Shown here: positions 7,843 through 12,166 of the stretch, one piece after another
How positions within the stretch are numbered: position 1 is the stretch's first letter
Layout of the letters: each line of letters starts with the position of its first letter
DNA from: Deltaproteobacteria bacterium
Lineage (GTDB): Bacteria; Desulfobacterota; Desulfobacteria; C00003060
DNA: 12,166 nt
Direction of reading: 5' to 3'
Assembly (NCBI GenBank): GCA_030667105.1
Contig: DAOUWN010000027.1
Coordinates: 1 to 12,166, forward strand
Program-made: the position numbers and the translations under genes
Notes under the pieces: generated by a model
What the model was told of the DNA's origin: nothing
The model's database searches: none
Seen by the model: the letters and a program-made list of their open reading frames with translations, nothing else

Positions 7843-8200
7843 CGTGCGCCTCCTGCCTCCAGCGGTTATTAGTTTCCTGGGCGCCAGAGAGCGGAGCTTG
7901 TTCATGGAAGGCCGATTTGGTGGATCCGTTTTCCGGCCACGAGAAACTTCCATGGCCTTGCCGGTTACTCGCTGACTGCCCTGAACGTGCAAGATCTTCA
8001 TTGCTCAACCATTCAGGGATGGGCAGTTCATAATGGACCAATATCCTGACCGCTTCCCGGACAGGGACCTTCAGGTTCTGGCCTATGTGATAGGCCCTGA
8101 TATGGCCTTTCTTGATCCAGTTTCGGATGGTCTGGCGAGTGACCCCCAGCAACGAGCCCAACTCTTGGGTGGATACAAATTTATTGTCCATCTGTTTCAT
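7832..8200 (-). CDS. MerR/excisionase-type helix-turn-helix protein
   Basis: About 122 residues from the ATG at 8198-8200. Residues ~9-60 (VSTQELGSLLGVTRQTIRNW, then KKGHIRAYHIGQNLKVP) form the winged HTH typical of the excisionase/HTH_17 family, which binds DNA as a small regulator. The rest, from about residue 70, is rich in Ser, Gln and Asn and probably disordered. The frame extends upstream to a GTG at 8267-8269, but that lies upstream of the sigma-54-like promoter at 8244-8260, so the ATG at 8200 (or 8191) fits better; AGAAG just before 8200 is a weak ribosome site. It is the first gene of the hydrogenase/signalling operon. It could regulate this operon or a distant target; nothing here identifies the site. 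Confidence 0.8.
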   Translation of the reverse strand: MKQMDNKFVSTQELGSLLGVTRQTIRNWIKKGHIRAYHIGQNLKVPVREAVRILVHYELPIPEWLSNEDLARSGQSASNRQGHGSFSWPENGSTKSAFHEQAPLSGAQETNNRWRQEAHDDL

Positions 8201-8243
8201 TGCTTCTATTGATTTGTGCTTTTCCCGTTTTGCCTGTTTTTTC

Positions 8244-8260
8244 TGCAATAGGAGTGCCAA
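8244..8260 (-). promoter_or_regulatory. Sigma-54 (RpoN) promoter, -24/-12 elements
   Basis: The minus strand reads TTGGCACTCCTATTGCA. This matches the RpoN consensus YTGGCACGNNNNTTGCW at all fixed positions but one, with exact GG/GC spacing. Start of transcription would be near 8233, about 33 nt before the HTH gene. Sigma-54 promoters need an NtrC-type activator, and the repeats at 8345-8417 lie at a suitable upstream distance. NtrC-type activators (HoxA, HupR) work with H2 sensors in other bacteria, but none is encoded here. Confidence 0.72.
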
Positions 8261-8344
8261 GGGGAACACACTGCAATGAATTTCGACCTAAAGGCCGGTA
8301 GAAAAGGGAGTGTGGGCAAAGGCGATACAGGGCGGCAGGGATCC

Positions 8345-8417
8345 GTCAATTGAACAAGGCCCGCACAGCCCCAGCAAAAACCCTGTCAAATGAGCAAGGT
8401 TGCGTCAACAATTTGAC
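8345..8417. promoter_or_regulatory. Candidate activator-binding repeats upstream of the sigma-54 site
   Basis: Two direct copies of GTCAAwTGArCAAGG lie at 8345-8359 and 8385-8399, differing at two bases and spaced 40 bp (about four helical turns). Next to them is an inverted repeat, GTCAA-caat-TTGAC, at 8404-8417. Relative to a start near 8233 they lie at about -112 to -184, where enhancer-binding proteins usually bind. Their role as an operator is an inference. Confidence 0.45.
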
Positions 8418-8443
8418 ACGACACGGCTTCAAATTTGCCGAAC

Positions 8444-8486
8444 AAAAAAAGGCCCTGTTAGCGGCCTTTCCTAACAGGGCCAAAAA
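8444..8486 (-). terminator. Intrinsic terminator after ogt
   Basis: A perfect 10-bp stem (ggccctgtta at 8451-8460 against taacagggcc at 8472-8481) with an 11-nt loop, followed on the minus strand by seven T (8444-8450). It lies about 65 bp past the ogt stop and separates the ogt transcript from the hydrogenase-sensor operon. Confidence 0.85.
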
Positions 8487-8550
8487 GGAGGTATGAAGGA
8501 AGGGAAGGAGGAGAAAACTTCAACCTCTTTTCATAAGGAGTTATAAGCAA

Positions 8551-9066
8551 TTATTGTGCCATAATGCCGTTGGTTTTTTCCAGAGCCAGCATGCGCCTCT
8601 TCAGCTCTGTGCCGCCCGAAAACCCTCCGGGTGAGCCGTTCGCCCGAACGATGCGGTGACACGGGATGATCACTGGGAAGGGATTGCGGGCAAGCGTGCT
8701 TCCCACAAATCGGCAGGCTCGCGGCCGGCCAATCTGTTCGGCTATTTGACCATAGGTCTGAGTTGATCCACGGGGAACAGCGCTTACAGCTTCCAACGCT
8801 AACCGTTGTAAAGGCGTGAGGCTACTCAGGTCCAGGAGTCTCCAGGGAGGCTCCAAAGGAGAACCGTTAAAATAGGCCTGAATATCCTGGCAGAGATTAT
8901 GGACCTCTCGCGCGCGCGCCGCCGTGGCAGGATCTGTGCCCAGTATCTGTTTTTTTATGAGGCTCTTTTTGCTGTGAGGCAGAAGAACCCGTTTGACAAG
9001 GAAAGGCTCTTTTTCAAGCAGGATTGCAGCATATCCGAATGCTGTTGGGAACATACAATAATACAT
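8551..9066 (-). CDS. ogt: Methylated-DNA--protein-cysteine methyltransferase
   Basis: A 171-residue suicide DNA-repair protein that moves the methyl group from O6-methylguanine (or O4-methylthymine) to its own cysteine. The active site PCHRIV is at 135-140 with acceptor C136. Upstream, RACRFVGSTLARNPFP (from about 116) supplies the recognition helix and the conserved Asn. LTPLQRLALEAVSAVPRGSTQTYG begins the C-terminal domain at ~84, and GGFSGG (147-152) follows the active site. The N-terminal ribonuclease-like domain is short, and there is no Ada-type regulatory zinc domain, so this is Ogt-like. The ATG at 9064-9066 is used; the ribosome site is weak and M5 is an alternative. It follows the LarA-like gene by 69 bp and is followed by a strong terminator. 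It is probably the last gene of the right-hand block and has no evident link in function to it. Confidence 0.93.
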   Translation of the reverse strand: MYYCMFPTAFGYAAILLEKEPFLVKRVLLPHSKKSLIKKQILGTDPATAARAREVHNLCQDIQAYFNGSPLEPPWRLLDLSSLTPLQRLALEAVSAVPRGSTQTYGQIAEQIGRPRACRFVGSTLARNPFPVIIPCHRIVRANGSPGGFSGGTELKRRMLALEKTNGIMAQ

Positions 9067-9135
9067 CTTGTTAGATTATGAGTAATCCCAGGGCGCTGCC
9101 GTATACGGCCGGTTCTATCGCTAGTTGGTGATTGG

Positions 9136-10380
9136 TTACGCCAGGTTGTGTTTTTCGTCAAAGGCAATGGGCTCCCATGAGCTCACCATGCTGAGATCGG
9201 GATTAGACACGACTTCTTCTTCAAGGGCCCGTGACACCAGCAATTTGTCAAGGGCCAGGGTGTTCTTGATACGAACGATCCTGGCTTTTTCGGGCTTTAC
9301 CTGGCCGATCGTCTTGAGGCAGCTTTCCAGGCATTGGCGATCTGTCTCAAAGTGCATGGGAATTGCTGCCTTTTCAGGAGAGATGGCGGTCAGGGCATTC
9401 ACATAAGTCTTTTCAAGATCCAGGGCGTCCACGAGGCGCTGGGTTGTAAAGTCTGCCAACCCGATTCCATTGCCGTTTCCGTTTGTTTCCGGACTCAAGT
9501 CTCTCACAAATATCCGTTTCACGTGAGGGGCCTTGAAGAAGTCACCCACGATATCCCGATGCCTGCCGGTTACGTTGGAGTCAATGCCAATACCGCTGAT
9601 GTCCTTGCCCATTTCATCAATGATCAGTATGTCGATTGGGTCAAAAGGGATGCGGGGCATCATGAAGCGGGCATCTTCCAGCAAGGCATGTTCTGCTTCA
9701 AACCAGTTCATTGGTTCTACAGCACAGGTTCGGGCCACATCCTTGTAGCCGTCTTCCACTATGGCAAGCCCAAAAAGGACGGATTTGGTTTTGAGTATGT
9801 GACGCGCCGCATCTTGTAAGATGTCAAAAGTATTGTGCACTGCGGCGCGGTGGTAGAGGGCAGCCCCTTGCCCCTTGCTCAGTCCTATGGTGAGTATCTT
9901 GGTGAGGCCACTCTCAATGTAGCCGTCAAATTTTGTGTGAGGTTTCACCCTGTTGATTACGACAATGTGATCAGCCTCGGCTGCACGCCTGTCCATGACC
10001 AGAGGCATGCCGATATCCAGCTTGCCGATCTCGACAACATCAACTCCGGCATTTATGGGCACACCCATGGACGACTCTGTGATGCCCAGATTTGTCAGAA
10101 CCGAGATCTCCCCTTCTGTTGTATTGCCTCCGTGGCTTCCCATGGCAGGAACAATGAATGGCTCCAGGCCTCGCTCCTTGAGGAACCTCACGCATTGATA
10201 CACAATGAGGGAAATCTGGCTGATGCTTCGACTTCCCACGCCAATGGCTACAGACTCCCCGGGTCTTGACGATATCTTTGGCACAAGGCATTGGAGTTCT
10301 GTCTCCACTGCGGCAGGAATATTTTCAGCCTTCTTCGCGTGGAGTCTCTGCCTCACGTGGGCCATTTCAGGGTAAGTCAT
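9136..10380 (-). CDS. LarA/DUF2088-family protein (lactate racemase-like)
   Basis: A 414-residue protein of the LarA-like superfamily. Known LarA is a racemase that uses a nickel-pincer nucleotide bound covalently to Lys; many relatives have other or unknown 2-hydroxyacid substrates. Supporting features are a Gly-rich N-terminal section (AIGVGSRSI, FIVPAMGSHGG) and the central RVKPHTKFDGYIESGLTKIL block. In that block H148 and K161 may correspond to the cofactor-binding His and Lys of LarA, though the spacing is not identical to my recollection of LarA. The frame extends upstream to 10488, but that would overlap hbd by 104 bp. The ATG at 10378-10380, 4 nt after the hbd stop, gives the N-terminus MTYPEMAHVRQRL, which resembles relatives I remember. 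The coupling suggests a shared role with hbd in hydroxyacid or acyl-CoA metabolism. Substrate unknown; no larB, larC or larE is in the window. Confidence 0.82.
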   Translation of the reverse strand: MTYPEMAHVRQRLHAKKAENIPAAVETELQCLVPKISSRPGESVAIGVGSRSISQISLIVYQCVRFLKERGLEPFIVPAMGSHGGNTTEGEISVLTNLGITESSMGVPINAGVDVVEIGKLDIGMPLVMDRRAAEADHIVVINRVKPHTKFDGYIESGLTKILTIGLSKGQGAALYHRAAVHNTFDILQDAARHILKTKSVLFGLAIVEDGYKDVARTCAVEPMNWFEAEHALLEDARFMMPRIPFDPIDILIIDEMGKDISGIGIDSNVTGRHRDIVGDFFKAPHVKRIFVRDLSPETNGNGNGIGLADFTTQRLVDALDLEKTYVNALTAISPEKAAIPMHFETDRQCLESCLKTIGQVKPEKARIVRIKNTLALDKLLVSRALEEEVVSNPDLSMVSSWEPIAFDEKHNLA

Positions 10381-10384
10381 AGGG

Positions 10385-11230
10385 TCAATATGCGTAAAAT
10401 CCTCGGCCTGTTTTGCGGCCCAGATATCCGGCATCCACGTATTTCTTGAGAAGAGGACAGGGTCGGTATTTGGAATCTCCAAAGCCATTGTGAAGGACTT
10501 CGAGGATAGACAGGCACGTGTCGAGACCTATCAAATCTGCCAGAGCCAGGGGTCCCATTGGATGATTCATGCCCAGCTTCATGACCGAGTCAATGGCTTC
10601 GGCTGTTCCCACACCTTCATACAAGGCAAAGATGGCCTCATTGATCATGGGCAGGAGGATGCGATTGGATATGAAGCCTGGAAAGTCATTGGCTGCAACC
10701 GGCGCTTTTTTGAGCCTGACAGCCAGATCTTTGGTGGTTTCAAAGGTCTCTTCAGATGTGGCAAGTCCCCGGATGATTTCAACCAATTTCATGATAGGCA
10801 CGGGATTCATGAAATGCATTCCAATGACCTCAGGGGGTCGTTTCGTGGCAGCCGCAATGCGTGTGATCGGAATGGAAGATGTATTGCTTGCCAAGATACA
10901 ACCCGGCGTGCAGATCTCGTCCAATTGCTTGAAAATATCCAATTTTAGGGCTTCGTTTTCAATCACGGCTTCCACGACAAAATCCGCATTTTCCATGGCG
11001 CTAATTTCAATCGTGGTTTGTATCCGTCCGAGAGCTGCTTTCTTTTCGTCTTCACTGATGCGGTCTTTTCTCAGGAGGCTCGACAGGCTCTTCTCAATAC
11101 TCTTCATGCCGCGGTCCAGAAAGGCGTTTTCTATGTCATTCATAATCACAGATAGTCCGTTCATGGCAGCCACCTGGGCGATCCCTGCGCCCATCTGGCC
11201 CGCTCCCACAACTCCGATTTTTTGAATCAT
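10385..11230 (-). CDS. hbd: 3-hydroxybutyryl-CoA dehydrogenase
   Basis: A 281-residue NAD(P)-dependent dehydrogenase interconverting 3-hydroxyacyl-CoA (probably 3-hydroxybutyryl-CoA) and acetoacetyl-CoA, used in butyrate or fatty-acid oxidation and in fermentation. The Rossmann motif GAGQMGAGIA is at residues 9-18. Active-site residues are S118 (SNTSSIPI), H139 (GMHFMNP), E151 (VEIIRG) and N189 (SNR). The C-terminal dimerisation domain ends in GRKTGRGFYAY, typical of the family, and the length matches the usual ~282 residues. GGAGGAG lies 4 nt before the ATG. The start overlaps the stop of the upstream 92-residue gene (ATGA), and the stop is 4 nt from the LarA-like gene. A standalone enzyme, not fused to an enoyl-CoA hydratase. 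Confidence 0.95.
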   Translation of the reverse strand: MIQKIGVVGAGQMGAGIAQVAAMNGLSVIMNDIENAFLDRGMKSIEKSLSSLLRKDRISEDEKKAALGRIQTTIEISAMENADFVVEAVIENEALKLDIFKQLDEICTPGCILASNTSSIPITRIAAATKRPPEVIGMHFMNPVPIMKLVEIIRGLATSEETFETTKDLAVRLKKAPVAANDFPGFISNRILLPMINEAIFALYEGVGTAEAIDSVMKLGMNHPMGPLALADLIGLDTCLSILEVLHNGFGDSKYRPCPLLKKYVDAGYLGRKTGRGFYAY

Positions 11231-11505
11231 GATTCTCCTCCGTGCAACCAGGGTTTTTCAAGTGGTGACAAGATATAGATCCCCTCTTCGTTCTTTTTGT
11301 ATCCAAGATCCTCCAAGTCCTTTTCACTCTCAACGCGAATAAGGTGAGCCATCATTTCTTCCGTCTCCTCCCTATTGAAATTGTAAACATGGTCCTCCAG
11401 AAAAACATAGGCCGGTTCCATGCCATGAGCAGGCTTTACGTAAAAGGGATACTCATGGGCATCAACGCCATTGGCTTCGCAGCGGGCAATAGGTTTTTCA
11501 TCCAT
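11227..11505 (-). CDS. Conserved-looking small hypothetical protein
   Basis: A 92-residue soluble acidic protein that I do not recognise. It has one Cys (C9), several aromatic residues in the first half (EYPFYVKPAHGMEPAYVF) and a helical acidic stretch from about residue 45 (REETEEMMAHLIRVESEKDL), and ends in PLEKPWLHGG. There is no signal peptide or membrane segment. The ATG at 11503-11505 is preferred because AGGAGA lies about 9 nt upstream; the frame stays open to 11544 without a better ribosome site. Its TGA overlaps the hbd ATG, so the two are translationally coupled and it probably assists or regulates acyl-CoA metabolism. That role is only inferred from position. Confidence 0.75.
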   Translation of the reverse strand: MDEKPIARCEANGVDAHEYPFYVKPAHGMEPAYVFLEDHVYNFNREETEEMMAHLIRVESEKDLEDLGYKKNEEGIYILSPLEKPWLHGGES

Positions 11506-11543
11506 AGTTGTACGTCTCCTGCGGGATAAGTCTTTACAACACA

Positions 11544-11573
11544 ATTAAAGAGAGGGGATAACCTAAGGCTCAA
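11544..11573 (-). promoter_or_regulatory. Weak sigma-70-like promoter before the hbd gene group
   Basis: On the minus strand TTGAGC (11568-11573) and TTTAAT (11544-11549) are separated by 18 bp and lie about 40 bp before the 92-residue gene. The -10 matches consensus at 5 of 6 bases and the -35 at 4 of 6. Confidence 0.35.
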
Positions 11574-11616
11574 TCGGATAGTTGAGGTGATGGGTTGCGC
11601 AAGCCTGCAAAGAGCA

Positions 11617-11644
11617 GCCCTCCCGCCCGTGAGGGCGGGAGGGC
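11617..11644 (-). terminator. Strong GC hairpin after the ferredoxin gene
   Basis: A perfect 12-bp stem (gccctcccgccc / gggcgggagggc) with a 4-nt loop, 54 bp after the ferredoxin stop. An outer ctgcaa/ttgcag pair can extend it across a 6-nt bulge. On the minus strand it is followed only by TGCTCTTTG, so the T-tract is poor. It could be a leaky terminator or attenuator, or a stabilising 3' structure. Confidence 0.5.
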
Positions 11645-11698
11645 TTGCAGTCGATTTCTTGCCGTATCAAGGACGAGATATGAGCCGTCTACTTTACA

Positions 11699-11884
11699 TT
11701 ATATTTCTTCTACAGTAATTGCCTCGGCCTCACAAACCTCAACGCAGCTTTCACAACCTAAACACTCATCTGCGTTCACGGGCTCGGATTTCTCGTCTTG
11801 GAGCTCGAAGACTTCTGTAGGGCAGACTTCAACACACTCTCCACAGCCCGTGCACTTGTCTTTATCCACTGTCGGCGTAAACAT
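11699..11884 (-). CDS. Small 2[4Fe-4S] ferredoxin
   Basis: A 61-residue bacterial-type ferredoxin, a soluble low-potential electron carrier. The first cluster motif is CTGCGECVEVCP (C11, C14, C17, C21) and the second is CLGCESCVEVCE (C41, C44, C47, C51). The two motifs form the usual pseudo-symmetric repeat, with Glu in place of the common Pro after C51. AAGGAGG stands 8-9 nt before the ATG. A promoter-like sequence lies upstream and a strong hairpin downstream, so it may be transcribed alone. Possible partners (hydrogenase, acyl-CoA enzymes) are not determined by the sequence. Confidence 0.93.
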   Translation of the reverse strand: MFTPTVDKDKCTGCGECVEVCPTEVFELQDEKSEPVNADECLGCESCVEVCEAEAITVEEI

Positions 11885-11929
11885 AAGGTCAATCCTCCTT
11901 TCTTCTAGTTATTACACTAAGTTTCACAT

Positions 11930-11946
11930 CCAAAACGATGTTTTGG
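11930..11946 (-). other. Small hairpin in the ferredoxin leader
   Basis: A perfect 7-bp stem, ccaaaac/gttttgg, with a 3-nt loop, between the predicted promoter and the ferredoxin ribosome site. It could affect mRNA stability; it has no T-run. Confidence 0.4.
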
Positions 11947-11969
11947 CCCTCTTTTCTTTTTCGTTGTGG

Positions 11970-11998
11970 CCTATACACCAATTAGGCGAAGCCGTCAA
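11970..11998 (-). promoter_or_regulatory. Sigma-70-type promoter for the ferredoxin gene
   Basis: On the minus strand TTGACG (11993-11998; 5 of 6 matches) and TATAGG (11970-11975; 4 of 6) are separated by an ideal 17 bp. The leader would be about 80 nt, containing a small hairpin. Nothing else in 11885-12035 looks coding; the stretch is AT-rich. Confidence 0.5.
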
Positions 11999-12039
11999 GT
12001 TTTCTTAGAAATTTTTTCTTATTTCCTGAACCCTCAATG

Positions 12040-12079
12040 CTCAGCCAAGCTCAGCCAAGCTCAGCCAAGCTCAGCCAAG
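12040..12079. repeat. 10-bp tandem repeat, four copies
   Basis: Four perfect head-to-tail copies of ctcagccaag, followed by degenerate traces (ccaccagg, cgaccaag). It sits at the possible end of an open frame entering from the right edge. Confidence 0.95.
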
Positions 12080-12166
12080 TTCCACCAGGCCGACCAAGAC
12101 GTTCGTGATGCCTTCAGCTCCGTCGCCGGTCCTGTCCCTGCCACACCTGCGATTCAGGAAGCTACA
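12071..12166 (-). CDS. Possible C-terminal end of an upstream gene (partial)
   Basis: A minus-strand frame is open from the right edge for 31 codons and ends in TGA within the 10-bp tandem repeat. The tail contains CGRDRTGDGAEGITNV and LVGLVELG. It is too short to identify, the plus strand is also open here, and no start is visible, so this may not be a real gene. Confidence 0.25.
   Translation of the reverse strand, partial: CSFLNRRCGRDRTGDGAEGITNVLVGLVELG

Noticed and set aside
7843..8001. N-terminal extension of the Cache-PAS sensor frame up to 8001
   Set aside because: It overlaps the HTH gene by about 170 bp, has no ribosome site as good as AGGAGG at 7842, and adds a basic stretch before the first membrane segment that is unlike the family.
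8201..8269. GTG start at 8269 for the HTH protein
   Set aside because: It lies upstream of the sigma-54-like promoter and has no ribosome site; the HTH domain is complete from 8200.
8373..8389. Second sigma-54-like site (TTGACAGGGTTTTTGCT on the minus strand), also containing TTGACA
   Set aside because: The essential GG of the -24 element reads GA, and no -10 box stands at the right distance for a sigma-70 reading; the site at 8244-8260 is much better.
8493..8546. Plus-strand 17-residue mini-frame after AAGGAGGT
   Set aside because: The ribosome site is too close to the ATG, no promoter precedes it, and nothing follows on that strand; probably chance in a purine-rich stretch.
9098..9109. 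12-bp palindrome gccgtatacggc between the LarA-like gene and ogt
   Set aside because: Single short palindrome with no second copy and no promoter elements arranged around it; insufficient to call an operator.
10381..10488. N-terminal extension of the LarA-like frame to 10488
   Set aside because: It would overlap the conserved C-terminus of hbd by 104 bp; the ATG 4 nt after the hbd stop gives a family-like N-terminus.

Overview
The window looks like a chromosomal segment from an anaerobic deltaproteobacterium (Desulfobacterota, sulfate-reducer or syntroph type). The reasons are the mix of a cytoplasmic [NiFe] hydrogenase, Cache/PAS signalling proteins, a 2[4Fe-4S] ferredoxin, a beta-oxidation type 3-hydroxyacyl-CoA dehydrogenase and a LarA-like protein, together with heptanucleotide-repeat insertions of a kind I associate with such genomes. 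The taxon is an inference from gene content, with no RNA gene to confirm it. All convincing genes lie on the minus strand, so transcription runs from high to low coordinates.

Right block (about 12.17 to 8.44 kb): a possible gene end at the right edge bordered by a 10-bp tandem repeat; a promoter-like site and a small ferredoxin; a strong hairpin; a second weaker promoter-like site; then an unknown 92-residue protein, 3-hydroxybutyryl-CoA dehydrogenase (hbd), a LarA/DUF2088-family protein and an O6-alkylguanine-DNA alkyltransferase (ogt). The unknown gene and hbd overlap by ATGA, and hbd and the LarA-like gene are 4 nt apart. The block ends with a clear intrinsic terminator at 8444-8486.

Left block (about 8.42 kb to the left edge): a close match to a sigma-54 promoter (8244-8260) with repeated GTCAA/TTGAC boxes 110-185 bp upstream, followed by six closely spaced genes. 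In order they are a MerR/excisionase-type HTH protein, a membrane Cache-PAS-PAS-coiled-coil sensor with no kinase domain, the small and large subunits of a group-2-like cytoplasmic [NiFe] hydrogenase, a soluble hybrid histidine kinase with no sensor domain (HisKA-HATPase-REC-REC-Hpt), and a response regulator with a GGDEF domain that runs off the left edge.

The most interesting reading is that the left block is a self-contained hydrogen- or redox-sensing pathway. In it the sensor and kinase halves of a histidine kinase sit on separate proteins on either side of a hydrogenase, and the output goes to a PleD-like receiver-GGDEF protein. Several details go against the simple picture. The hydrogenase large subunit keeps a C-terminal tail that classical regulatory hydrogenases lack. 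The first receiver of the kinase has Ser in place of the phosphoacceptor Asp. The GGDEF motif reads GGEVF, and its inhibitory site is degenerate.
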